From the NCBI GenBank assembly GCA_039822785.1, contig JBCBMO010000002.1:248001-312000 (forward strand): DNA of 64,000 nt. Direction: 5' to 3'. Source of the DNA: Thermohalobaculum sp039822785 (GTDB lineage Bacteria; Pseudomonadota; Alphaproteobacteria; Rhodobacterales; Rhodobacteraceae). The number at the start of each line of letters is the position of its first letter. Position 1 is the stretch's first letter. Under the pieces are notes generated by a model. That model saw only the letters and a program-made list of their open reading frames with translations. It was not told where the DNA came from and did not search any database. Position numbers and translations under genes: made by a program. Positions 1-8,278 of the stretch are shown here, piece by piece.

Positions 1-1233
<1,233 letters not shown>

Positions 1234-1240
1234 GAGTAAA

Positions 1241-2746
1241 TCAAACAAATGGCGAAATTAACTGCATTATTTCATCACTTTGCTCATCAAAGTAATTTGA
1301 TGCGGCAAGCTTATAGAGCAGTCTCTGAATGTCGGAAGATTTATTGTTTGGCGACTGCGCCTCAATAGCTTCTGAAATTGACTGTATTACCACCTTACAA
1401 TGCCGCCTACGCTCAACCCCTGCAAGGTTATCTATCTCGATTAAATCATTTCTTGGAAGAACAATAATTTGATTTTGAAAGTGGTTTCGAATATAAGCTT
1501 CAGCATTATTGGTATTTTTGAGTAGGTAATCGTAAACCTGCTGCTCAGGAACAAATGGCAAGAAGCGAACTCTCTGTGAGACTCTATTGTAAGCGAGAGA
1601 AATTGTATCATTAGGGTTCCGCTGTCGGTGCGGCAAATGTTCATCACGCACATCAGAGTCCAAAAAAGCGACTAGATGTGCACCCTCACTTGACAGAAAG
1701 ATCCCTCGATCGAGCAACTGAATTGCACTCGTAAATGGGCCAACTGGAACATAGTAGATAGTTGGCCTTGCCACAACATCAGCGCCGTATTTTCGATCTA
1801 AAACTAGCTTGACAAATGTCTCTAATATTGACGTCGCTGCATCATCTTCCAATAAAAAGCGAGCATCGGGCTCTCGCTCCTCGCCCTCTCCGATCTGACC
1901 TAATGCAAAAGCTGCAAAGCACTCCTTTACAACTGTTGTTCGAGCAACCGCACTATTCTTATGCAGAAAAAGCAAACGCTTTCTTCCAAACGCCTTTATC
2001 AAAGTAGAACTATGAGTTGAAATAAGTATTGTCAAATTCTTTCTAGCAGCGATATCTATCAAAAACTGCACGAATCTTATCTGAGCTTGAGCGTGAAGCG
2101 CCATTTCAATTTCATCAATTAATACAAGGGAGTTGTTCCTACAATCCAACACTTTCTGAATGAGGTTGAGAACACACAACTCACCTAGGCCAAAGTTCTT
2201 TTCAGTATGGTATTTGGCATTGGGTGGCGGATGAACTCTAAGCAAGAATGCTCGGTTTCCAGCTCCGCGTGTTCTGTTTGTATAAAAGAGCGTGTCGAAC
2301 TTTGGAGTATCAAACACCCTATTCAACGCAGCCCTGAGCTCTTTCAAAGCAGGTCGAAGCCATCTCCCAAGCCCGTCTGGCGCTGGGGTAATTCTCTCAG
2401 CGGTTGCCCCCTGATAAACCACGTCTGGATAACCAAAATCTGCAAGAAGAGTTGCGTTTCTTCTTGGTAAAGGCGCCCAGCGTTCACCCGCATGACGATA
2501 AAACACCGAACGACCATTTATAGAATAAGTTATCATAGCGCTTGATAAATCATCAAACCTGTTACCATAAATCTTTGGAAAGTATGTCGCAAATGCCCCT
2601 GAAAAGCCAATGCGATGCAAACAACCAAGAAGAGTTGTCTTACCACTACCATTTACGCCAGCCAATAGATGCACGCCAGGATTAGGAATCTCAAAATCAA
2701 GGTACTTCACGCCCTTCAGATTCTGGATTTTTACAGAGCCAGCCAT
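1241..2746 (-). CDS. OLD-like AAA ATPase with C-terminal TOPRIM nuclease-type region
   Basis: Probable single-gene nuclease of the OLD (overcoming lysogenization defect) type, a family often linked to phage defence. The 501-residue product has Walker A GVNGSGKT (residues 30-37), Walker B LVLIDEIE (about 210) and an H-loop STHSS (about 243), the SMC/ABC-like pattern of OLD ATPases. The C-terminal third has an acidic start FLLEDD and a later FLDSDVRD, which fit the Glu and DxD metal sites of TOPRIM. I chose the ATG at 2746, preceded by GGTGAAA; an in-frame TTG at 2761 would add five residues. Base composition is far more AT-rich than both neighbours, so it was probably acquired. The ATPase is clear; the TOPRIM reading is inference from motifs. 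Confidence 0.75.
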   Translation of the reverse strand: MAGSVKIQNLKGVKYLDFEIPNPGVHLLAGVNGSGKTTLLGCLHRIGFSGAFATYFPKIYGNRFDDLSSAMITYSINGRSVFYRHAGERWAPLPRRNATLLADFGYPDVVYQGATAERITPAPDGLGRWLRPALKELRAALNRVFDTPKFDTLFYTNRTRGAGNRAFLLRVHPPPNAKYHTEKNFGLGELCVLNLIQKVLDCRNNSLVLIDEIEMALHAQAQIRFVQFLIDIAARKNLTILISTHSSTLIKAFGRKRLLFLHKNSAVARTTVVKECFAAFALGQIGEGEEREPDARFLLEDDAATSILETFVKLVLDRKYGADVVARPTIYYVPVGPFTSAIQLLDRGIFLSSEGAHLVAFLDSDVRDEHLPHRQRNPNDTISLAYNRVSQRVRFLPFVPEQQVYDYLLKNTNNAEAYIRNHFQNQIIVLPRNDLIEIDNLAGVERRRHCKVVIQSISEAIEAQSPNNKSSDIQRLLYKLAASNYFDEQSDEIMQLISPFV

Positions 2747-2992
2747 ATTTTCACCATTCAAAACAGATTTTTGTAAGCGCGGGGTGGAGTTCGGAGATGC
2801 TACTATACAGTCACGCGCATCTCACTCTAAATCTTCTACTCTCGATCATACGACGCTAGACGTCTGGGGTTTAGAAGACATCGAGCCTTCCTCGTATAGT
2901 GTTTTATTGAAGAATGACTGATTGACAACGTGCGCGCAACTAAAAGTTATTCGCGGTGGCCAAAGGAGTTATATCCTTGACTCGTATGCTTC

Positions 2993-3154
2993 TCAAAGCA
3001 GTTGGAGGGCGAGCCCCGGGTTGAAGTTGAAGGTCAGGATCAGAAGCTCCCAGCCGGCGAGGGAGCGGAAGAAGATCCCCGGCAGACCCTTAGTCGGCTC
3101 GACTGAAAACGACAGGACTTTGTAGCCTCCGAACCGTTTCGAAGGGCGGGGTTG
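2993..3154 (-). pseudogene. Possible 3' gene remnant of unknown function
   Basis: On the minus strand there is an open frame of 53 codons ending in TGA, with no start codon and bounded upstream by TAG at 3155-3157. Its translation is protein-like rather than shadow-like: aromatic and hydrophobic stretches such as FGGYKVLSFSVEPTKGLPG and LAGWELLILTFNFNPG. It sits exactly where the AT-rich island gives way to normal composition. It may be the C-terminal stub of a gene truncated when the island arrived. I do not recognise the family, and the segment is short enough to be chance. Confidence 0.35.
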
Positions 3155-3258
3155 CTATTTTGCGGCGGAGGGCGCAGGAGGGTGGCGCAACGTTATCCTT
3201 TTCGACAGTCTGTCTCCGTCATCGGCAGCAGTCATTCGATCCGCTCTGACTGTGCCGG

Positions 3259-3290
3259 GCTGCCGCATCATGCGGGCAGCGTTCTTTATT
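3259..3290 (+). promoter_or_regulatory. Stem-loop with U-rich tail in the cspA leader
   Basis: An imperfect hairpin (GCTGCCGCAT pairing with ATGCGGGCAGC, one bulge) is followed directly by GTTCTTTATT and then by the GAGGAG ribosome binding site of cspA. It has the shape of a Rho-independent terminator but lies in the leader of the gene, so it may be an attenuator or cold-responsive leader structure. Function is inferred only. Confidence 0.35.
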
Positions 3291-3304
3291 GAGGAGACAT
3301 CACG

Positions 3305-3511
3305 ATGGCCACTGGCACCGTGAAATGGTTCAACGCGACCAAGGGCTTCGGCTTCATCCAGCCTGAGGACGGCGGCAACGACGTGTTCGTCCACATCTCC
3401 GCCGTCGAGCGCGCGGGCATCGCCCGCCTCGACGACGGCCAGAAGGTCCGCTTCGGTATCCAGAGCGGCCGTGACGGGCGCAGCGCCGCTGAGAACCTCG
3501 AACTTGCCTGA
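3305..3511 (+). CDS. cspA: Cold-shock domain protein, CspA family
   Basis: Small single-stranded nucleic-acid binding protein acting as an RNA chaperone. The 68 residues match the full family length. The opening TGTVKWFNATKGFGFI carries RNP1 (KGFGFI) and VFVHIS is RNP2, the two aromatic RNA-binding strands. The start at 3305 is supported by GAGGAG at 3291-3296, eight bases upstream. The gene is alone between the acquired ATPase region and the RAYT/REP locus. Bacteria of this group usually have several paralogues, so which csp this is cannot be told from sequence alone. Confidence 0.95.
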   Translation: MATGTVKWFNATKGFGFIQPEDGGNDVFVHISAVERAGIARLDDGQKVRFGIQSGRDGRSAAENLELA

Positions 3512-3585
3512 CCGACGACCCCGCACCCCGCCACACCGCTAGCAGGGTTCACCCCGGATCGAGCGCATTCCTCAATAGCTGCCGC

Positions 3586-3606
3586 GTAGAGTGCGTGACA
3601 CGCACC
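3586..3606 (+). repeat. REP palindrome, degenerate copy
   Basis: Plus-oriented GTAG head followed by AGTGCGTG, a single A, and CACGCACC. Compared with the other ten copies it has lost four loop bases and has one arm mismatch. It pairs with the inverted copy at 3636 to form a BIME-like unit just downstream of the RAYT gene. Confidence 0.7.
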
Positions 3607-3635
3607 GGCTGGGGCGGTGCGCGGGGCGGGCGGCA

Positions 3636-3660
3636 GGTGCGTGGCGAGCACGCACCCTAC
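3636..3660 (-). repeat. REP palindrome overlapping the RAYT stop codon
   Basis: On the minus strand this reads GTAG, arm GGTGCGTG, loop CTCGC, arm CACGCACC. The TAG stop codon of the RAYT gene (3657-3659) is the TAG of the GTAG head. It is the nearest element to the transposase that probably mobilises the family. Confidence 0.9.
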
Positions 3661-4178
3661 TCGCCGAAGGGGCCCTCGGGCCAGATGCCTTGCCATTCGG
3701 GCGGGACCAGGCCCAGGCGGTGGTCGCGATGGAGCGACGAATAGGGCCAGTCCATCGGGTTGCCGACCAGCCCGTGCTTCACCGGATTGGCCCAGCAATA
3801 GGCAACATGGGCAGCATAGTCCGCCTCGTCGCGCACCAGATGCTCCCAGAACCGCCGCTGCCACAGCCCGCGCTCGCCCCGCGCCAGGTGGCTCGGCCGG
3901 CGGGAGCCCATGGGCAAGCCGTGGGAGAACCGGGTCTTCACCAGGCGCCAGAGCGTGGCGTAGTCCGCGTCCCCCGGCGCCAGCGTCAGCACAGCGTGCA
4001 GGTGATCGGGCAGAACAACGACCGCATCGAGAGAGAACCGCCGCTCCGCCTGGGTCCGGCGGAAGGCCTCGCGCAGCCGTGCGATCTCGGCGACCAACAG
4101 GCCGCTCCCCCGCCGCTCCAGCGCGAGCGTGAAGAAGAAGGTCGATCCTGCGCGTCGCCATCGCCGATAGTTGGGCAT
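3657..4178 (-). CDS. REP-associated tyrosine transposase (RAYT, Y1 HUH superfamily)
   Basis: Single-domain Y1 HUH nuclease of the TnpA-REP type, which cleaves and joins single-stranded REP DNA next to a GTAG tetranucleotide. The 173-residue product shows the family hallmarks: an N-terminus starting MPNYRR with a following FFFTLAL strand, the metal-binding HLH at residues 59-61 within LPDHLHAVLTL, the signature WQRRFWEH (106-113) and the catalytic-tyrosine helix YCWANPVKHGLV with Tyr127. No TnpB partner or IS ends are present. It is flanked by inverted REP pairs at 3586-3660 and 4208-4271, which is the expected context of a domesticated REP transposase. Length and motifs suggest an intact protein. 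Confidence 0.9.
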   Translation of the reverse strand: MPNYRRWRRAGSTFFFTLALERRGSGLLVAEIARLREAFRRTQAERRFSLDAVVVLPDHLHAVLTLAPGDADYATLWRLVKTRFSHGLPMGSRRPSHLARGERGLWQRRFWEHLVRDEADYAAHVAYCWANPVKHGLVGNPMDWPYSSLHRDHRLGLVPPEWQGIWPEGPFGE

Positions 4179-4207
4179 GGCCGCAAAATGCGAGGGCGAT
4201 GGTTAAC

Positions 4208-4232
4208 GTAGGGTGCGTGCTTGCCACGCACC
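4208..4232 (+). repeat. REP palindrome upstream of the RAYT gene
   Basis: Reads GTAG, arm GGTGCGTG, loop CTTGC, arm CACGCACC, with perfect 8-bp arms. It lies 29 bp upstream of the RAYT start codon and forms an inverted pair with the copy at 4247, GTAG heads pointing outward, 14 bp between the two. Confidence 0.92.
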
Positions 4233-4246
4233 GCGCGGGTCACGTC

Positions 4247-4271
4247 GGTGCGTGGCAAGCACGCACCCTAC
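4247..4271 (-). repeat. REP palindrome between hspQ and the RAYT gene
   Basis: Inverted partner of the 4208 copy with identical loop sequence (CTTGC on the minus strand). Its head ends 3 bp from the hspQ stop codon, so it would be in the 3' untranslated part of an hspQ transcript. Confidence 0.92.
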
Positions 4272-4274
4272 GCC

Positions 4275-4604
4275 TCAATGGCAGCGCTCGGGATCGAGGA
4301 GGTAGTGCTGGCCGTCGTGGGCGGCGAAGACCTCGGGGATCTGGGGGTGCTCGATGGGCTCGCCGCTATCGTCGGGCAGCAGGTTCTGCTCGGACACATA
4401 GGCCACGTAATAGCTCGTGTCGTTCTCCGCGAAGAGGTGATAGAAGGGCTGCTCCTTGTGGGGGCGCACGTCCTCGGGGATCGACTCCCACCACTCCTCC
4501 GTGTTCGCGAAGGTCGGGTCGACGTCAAAGATGACCCCGCGAAAGGGATGGAAGCGGTGCTTCACGACCTGCCCGATCTTGAACTTCGCATCCGAATGCA
4601 TCAT
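4275..4604 (-). CDS. hspQ: HspQ, heat shock protein / hemimethylated-DNA-binding YccV family
   Basis: 109-residue protein of the HspQ (YccV-like) family; E. coli HspQ is about 105 residues and acts as a Lon protease specificity enhancer that also affects DnaA stability. Seen: the typical FKIGQVVKHRFHPFRGVIFD opening of the barrel, the WWESIPEDVRPHKEQPFYH core and the YVAYVSEQNLLPD segment. I chose the first of two adjacent ATGs (4604), with GGAGAG just upstream; the second would remove one residue. The much longer open frame extending upstream is a shadow of the neighbouring plus-strand transporter. Monocistronic and followed at once by a REP. Confidence 0.93.
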   Translation of the reverse strand: MMHSDAKFKIGQVVKHRFHPFRGVIFDVDPTFANTEEWWESIPEDVRPHKEQPFYHLFAENDTSYYVAYVSEQNLLPDDSGEPIEHPQIPEVFAAHDGQHYLLDPERCH

Positions 4605-4715
4605 CGCGCTACTCTCCGCCAGGCCCCACGCCAGCGACTTGCCACCCTTCCACATAGAGAGGATACCCCGCCCTGTCGATATTGCAGTGCACAGCAGGGC
4701 TGAGGGGTCGCAGGG

Positions 4716-5606
4716 TTGCTCGCTCAAATCTTCTCGATCACCGCCCCTGTTATCCTGCTCGCGCTTGCGGGCTATTGTTGGGCACGGGCCAAGTGGCCCT
4801 TCGATCTCGAGTTCATCACGAGGCTGAGCCTCACCTTCTCCGTGCCCTGTCTGATCTTCGCGACCCTGGTCGAGGCGGAGATCGAGCCGCGGGCCTTTCG
4901 CGATCTCGCGCTGGCCTCCCTGGTGGCCTACGGCGCGGCGGGGATGGTGCTGTGGGGGCTGCTGCGGGCGGCCGCCCTCGACATGCGCACCTGGCTCGCG
5001 CCCACGGTCTTCGGCAACACGGGCAACGTCGGGCTGCCGGTCGCGCTCTATGCCTTCGGGACCGAGGGGCTGGCCTTTGCCATGGTGATCTTCGCGGTCA
5101 TGGCGATCCTGTCCTTCACCATCGGGATCTACATGGTCGCTGGAACCGGCAAACCGCTGGAGGCGCTGAAGCAGCCGCTGGTCTATGCCTCGATCCTGGG
5201 CGGGGCCGCGGCGGTGACGGATTTCACCCCGCCGGCCTGGGCGATGGAGACGCTGAAGCTGGCCGGCCAGCCGGCGATCCCGCTCATGCTGCTGACGCTG
5301 GGGGTGTCGATCGCGCGGCTGAGGGTGGGCGATCTGGGGCTCGCCACGGGGATCACGGTGGTCAAGCTCGCGATCACCGCCGCCGCGGGCTATGCGGTAG
5401 CGCTCGCCTTCGGCCTGACCGGAGCGGCCCTGGGGGCGCTGGTGCTGCAGCTGATGATGCCCGCCGCGGTCACCTCCTATCTGATCGCCGCGCGCTATGA
5501 GCGTGATCCCGACGCGGTGGCGGGGCTGGTGGTGATCTCGACGCTGGTGTCCCTGGCCGCGATCCCTGGGGTGCTGGCGCTGTTGTTGACCGCCCCTGCC
5601 CCCTGA
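4716..5606 (+). CDS. AEC family transporter (auxin efflux carrier-like permease)
   Basis: Inner-membrane permease of the AEC family, whose bacterial members export small organic acids such as malate or malonate; the substrate cannot be read from sequence. The 296 residues form about ten hydrophobic helices in two five-helix halves, with characteristic NTGNVGLPVALY in the first half and QPAIPLMLLTLGVSI in the second. The start is the TTG at 4716, with GAGGGG eight bases before it; no better ATG exists nearby. It is divergent from hspQ with about 110 bp between them and seems to be a single gene. Confidence 0.88.
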   Translation: MLAQIFSITAPVILLALAGYCWARAKWPFDLEFITRLSLTFSVPCLIFATLVEAEIEPRAFRDLALASLVAYGAAGMVLWGLLRAAALDMRTWLAPTVFGNTGNVGLPVALYAFGTEGLAFAMVIFAVMAILSFTIGIYMVAGTGKPLEALKQPLVYASILGGAAAVTDFTPPAWAMETLKLAGQPAIPLMLLTLGVSIARLRVGDLGLATGITVVKLAITAAAGYAVALAFGLTGAALGALVLQLMMPAAVTSYLIAARYERDPDAVAGLVVISTLVSLAAIPGVLALLLTAPAP

Positions 5607-5755
5607 CCCCCAGGATCGCCACCCCAGACCACCGCATCGAGGCCACTCAGATGTGAAGACCGCTGCGGAACGTCCTGTTTCGGGCGTGTTTTCTGCAAGG
5701 CCCAGATGCGCTATATTCACGCTCAATGAAAAACGTGAAGCAGGCGAGCAGGCCT

Positions 5756-6358
5756 ATGCGGATCAGGCATCTTCGGATGGTGGCGGCGTTCATCGCAGCC
5801 GTCGCTCTCGGCTCGTGCTCCTCGGGGCCCGAGCGCAGCGTGGCGGAGGGGCCGCCGCGCGTCCAAGACGATATCTGCGCGATCTTCGCGGAGCGGCCGC
5901 ATTGGCGCGATGCCACCGTCGCCTCCGCCGCCCGCTGGGGCGCGCCGGTGGCGGTGCAGATGGCGATCATGTGGCGCGAGTCCTCGTTTCGTGCCGAGGC
6001 GAGACCGCCGCAGCGCTACGCGATGGGGGTGGTGCCGACGGGTCGCCTCTCCTCGGCCTATGGCTTCAGCCAGGCCATCGACGGTACCTGGGACTGGTAT
6101 CGCCGCGAAAGCGGCAACCGCGACGGACGGCGCAACAACTTCGAGGACGCGGCGGACTTCGTCGGCTGGTACATGGCCAAGACCGAGGAGACGAACGGGC
6201 TGGATATGTGGGATGCCTACAGCCAGTACCTCGCCTATCACGAGGGGCACACCGGCTATCGCCGCGGGAGCTATCGCGCGAAAGACTGGCTGCAGCGCGC
6301 CGCGGGCCAGGTGGCCTATCAGGCGCGGCGCTATGACGAGCAACTGAGGGTGTGCTAG
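5756..6358 (+). CDS. Lipoprotein with lysozyme-like transglycosylase (SLT) domain
   Basis: Exported lipoprotein: after MRIRHLRMVAAFIAAVAL comes a lipobox ALGSC, so the mature protein should be lipid-anchored. The body resembles transglycosylase SLT domains: a WRESSF segment with the catalytic Glu in an ES motif, then SSAYGFSQAIDGTW (the GLMQ-like motif), then a late Tyr-containing YHEGHTGY. It likely trims peptidoglycan glycan strands. An ATG at 5726 is in frame, but AGGCGAG precedes 5756 and TATATT at 5712-5717 would place transcription start near 5725, so I prefer 5756 (200 residues). No operon partner. Confidence 0.82.
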   Translation: MRIRHLRMVAAFIAAVALGSCSSGPERSVAEGPPRVQDDICAIFAERPHWRDATVASAARWGAPVAVQMAIMWRESSFRAEARPPQRYAMGVVPTGRLSSAYGFSQAIDGTWDWYRRESGNRDGRRNNFEDAADFVGWYMAKTEETNGLDMWDAYSQYLAYHEGHTGYRRGSYRAKDWLQRAAGQVAYQARRYDEQLRVC

Positions 6359-6469
6359 CGCTCAGACCGCACGCTCAAGCGCGGGCACGCATCACACGCT
6401 GACGAGGGCTCCAAAGGCGCGCGACGTGGCCTGATCAAGCCGGGCGGCGGCGCGCCACGGCGGAGCGGA

Positions 6470-7069
6470 TCACGACACCGAATTGTCGCCGAAAATGCGC
6501 CGCCGTAACCTGCCGAAGAAGCCGTGGGTCGCGTCGTACTCCTCCTCCCACCGCTCGCGCACCGGGTCGGTGAAGCGGCGCCATTGGATAACGAGCAAGC
6601 GCCAGAGGATGCCCAGCGTCAGCAGGATCGCCGCCACGATCCCGACGTTCGGCCAGATCGTGATGGTCTCGTCCGGCCCCTCCGCCTCGCGCAGGGTGAT
6701 GGCGTTGGGGAACCAGCTGAAGAAGGTGAAGCGCCAGCCGTAGTAGGTGACGACGACCCAGGTCTGACGCGTGGGGTCGATGTACTGTTCGGCGCGGGCC
6801 GCCAGGGCGGCGCTGTCGAACTTGAGGTAGGCGGGCGCGTCGATGTTGTTGAACTCGCGCGTCTCGCCTGCCGGCGTCTCTGCGTAGATCTGGCGCACGT
6901 CGCGGCTGCGCGTCACGATCTCTCCGTTCGCGCCGGTCGCCTCATAGTCCTCGCGGATGACCTCGGTGTTGAGCACCCGCACGATCACCCGCTGGGGGAT
7001 GTAGTAGTGCAGGGCCGCCGCGAAGACAGCCAGGATCAAGGCGCCAAGCACCAGTTTGACATACCCCAT
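6470..7069 (-). CDS. DUF1523-type membrane protein
   Basis: 199-residue protein with one N-terminal membrane segment (LVLGALILAVFAAALHYY) and a second near residues 145-165 (VGIVAAILLTLGILWRLLVI), with a periplasmic region between and a basic cytoplasmic tail. The segment PQRVIVRVLNTEVIRED followed by TYYGWRFTFFSWFPNAI fits the DUF1523 family common in alphaproteobacteria; function unknown. The start is the ATG at 7069 with AAGGG upstream; the longer frame to 7303 overlaps the neighbouring gene and is not used. It lies 25 bp downstream of the next small membrane gene and is probably co-transcribed with it. Confidence 0.75.
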   Translation of the reverse strand: MGYVKLVLGALILAVFAAALHYYIPQRVIVRVLNTEVIREDYEATGANGEIVTRSRDVRQIYAETPAGETREFNNIDAPAYLKFDSAALAARAEQYIDPTRQTWVVVTYYGWRFTFFSWFPNAITLREAEGPDETITIWPNVGIVAAILLTLGILWRLLVIQWRRFTDPVRERWEEEYDATHGFFGRLRRRIFGDNSVS

Positions 7070-7094
7070 GGTGCGCGCCCTTTCGCTTAAGCCG

Positions 7095-7364
7095 TCACTT
7101 CGCCAGCATCGCCAAAATGATGACAACCACAATCGGCACGGCGAAAAGACCCAAAAGCAGTTTCTTCTCGGTCGAGCGCTCGTACTCCGCCAGACCCTTC
7201 TGCACGTAATCTTCGCGGTTGACGCCGCCGGCCTCGCCGCTGGCGTGCCGCTCCTCCAGCTTGCGCTGGGTGTCGATGCGCAGCCAGCGATCCGCAATGA
7301 CATAGAGCGCGTAGAGCACGCCCAGGATCACCACCGCGCCGATCATGACCTGAATGACGGGCAT
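7095..7364 (-). CDS. Small two-helix membrane protein, unknown function
   Basis: 89 residues with two strong membrane helices, at about residues 5-24 (QVMIGAVVILGVLYALYVIA) and 72-88 (LLLGLFAVPIVVVIILAML), separated by a charged, helix-prone stretch of about 45 residues. The ATG at 7364 has GAGGGAAGGGA directly upstream. It precedes the DUF1523-type gene on the same strand, suggesting a two-gene unit. I do not recognise a named family; a real gene is supported by the strong ribosome binding site and the composition of the helices. Confidence 0.7.
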   Translation of the reverse strand: MPVIQVMIGAVVILGVLYALYVIADRWLRIDTQRKLEERHASGEAGGVNREDYVQKGLAEYERSTEKKLLLGLFAVPIVVVIILAMLAK

Positions 7365-7425
7365 TCCCTTCCCTCTCGGTTGTGTTTGAAAGGATATAAC
7401 GCTCGACGGGGGGGCTTGGAAGCGC

Positions 7426-8268
7426 TCAGCGCCGCTTGAGCACCAGAAGCGTCGACAGCCGGGTGTCGAAGTCGGAGGGGTTGAAGCCGCAGGCGATCTC
7501 CCGCCCCTGGATGTGCCGCAGGCAGAGGTCGAAGGACCCCATGTCGAGGTTGAGGGCCATGTCGGGCGCGACGTCGGCCGCGATGGCGCGGGCGGCATCG
7601 TCCAGCGTCACCGCCCCCGCACTCTCCCACAGACCGAAGCTATGGCCCTTGGTGAACAACAGGCGGCGCTTGGCAAGGGGCGCGCCCTCGACCGCGCGGG
7701 TATCGACCCGACCGTCGATGACCAGCAGATGAGACTGCAGGACCGAGGCGCCGAGGCGCGCCGCCACCTCCAGGAACTGCGCCCGGATTGCGGGGTCCCT
7801 TAGGTCATAGCGGCGACCGTCGATCGCCACGGCATCGCGGCGGTAGAGACGAGGGGCCGCCATCCCGTCGGGCTCGGGCTCCAGGACCAGGATCCCGTCC
7901 ATGCGCGCGAGGTTGCGGCCCACCACCATGCCACGGCGTACCGTCAGTCCCACCGGCGCCGGATCCCCGCTCGGCCGCGTATCGCGACCCGTATAGGCGC
8001 CCGTGACGATGATCTGCTCGGTTATAGCGGCCGAGGGCGCATCGCCCGGCAGCGGCAGGTCGTCAGGCACCAGGATCACCGAGGCGCCCGCCTCGCCCTG
8101 ACAGGCGTAGAACAGGACCCGCTCCGGCCCGGGCGCGCACGCCGGGCTTTCAGCGCGGACCGGCCCAAGGCCGGCGGCGAGGACGAACAGCGCCAGGAAA
8201 GCGGCAGCGCCGGAGAGGCTTAGTCGGGGGCTTAGCCGGGGGCTTACCCAGGGGCTGGGCCGGGGCCC
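7426..8268 (-). CDS. Exported protein resembling NAGPA/phosphodiester glycosidase domain; start codon not identifiable
   Basis: Frame with an export signal (SLSGAAAFLALFVLAAGLGP then VRA) followed by about 240 residues. The motifs LLVIDGRVD, RRLLFTKGHSF and ALNLDMGSFD resemble the QSGPxLVIDG and NLDGGxS elements of the NAGPA (DUF2233) fold. The assignment is by motif resemblance only. No ATG, GTG or TTG occurs in frame near the signal peptide; the 5' end runs straight out of a 12-nt tandem repeat (8219-8278) that also covers the stop codon of the permease gene upstream. The 5' coordinate is therefore approximate. Last gene of the ABC operon, perhaps made by coupling, frameshift or a rare start. 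Confidence 0.55.
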   Translation of the reverse strand, partial: GPRPSPWVSPRLSPRLSLSGAAAFLALFVLAAGLGPVRAESPACAPGPERVLFYACQGEAGASVILVPDDLPLPGDAPSAAITEQIIVTGAYTGRDTRPSGDPAPVGLTVRRGMVVGRNLARMDGILVLEPEPDGMAAPRLYRRDAVAIDGRRYDLRDPAIRAQFLEVAARLGASVLQSHLLVIDGRVDTRAVEGAPLAKRRLLFTKGHSFGLWESAGAVTLDDAARAIAADVAPDMALNLDMGSFDLCLRHIQGREIACGFNPSDFDTRLSTLLVLKRR

Positions 8269-8278
8269 TAGCCGGGCG
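8219..8278. repeat. Five in-phase 12-nt tandem units across a gene junction
   Basis: Units start at 8219, 8231, 8243, 8255 and 8267 and follow the pattern CTTAGYCGGGGG with decay in the later ones. On the minus strand they encode a tetrapeptide-like run (PRLS, PRLS, PWVS) just before the signal peptide of the downstream gene. They also include the TAG stop of the upstream permease gene. Twelve bases is four codons, so copy-number change keeps the frame. Confidence 0.85.

Larger units (their letters stand above)
2747..3304. other. Intergenic stretch between the AT-rich ATPase gene and cspA
   Basis: The first about 240 bases share the low GC of the ATPase gene and probably carry its promoter, although I could not fix convincing -35 and -10 boxes. 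Composition switches abruptly near 2990. The remainder holds a minus-strand open segment that looks like a gene remnant and the leader of cspA with a stem-loop. No complete gene was seen. Confidence 0.6.

Noticed and set aside
3586..4271. IS200/IS605 insertion sequence
   Set aside because: No TnpB and no IS605-type ends; protein signature (WQRRFWEH, NPVKHGLV) and GTAG palindromes point to RAYT/REP.
4275..5726. 483-codon frame containing hspQ
   Set aside because: The first 374 codons are antisense to the AEC transporter gene; only the 109-residue C-terminal part is HspQ.
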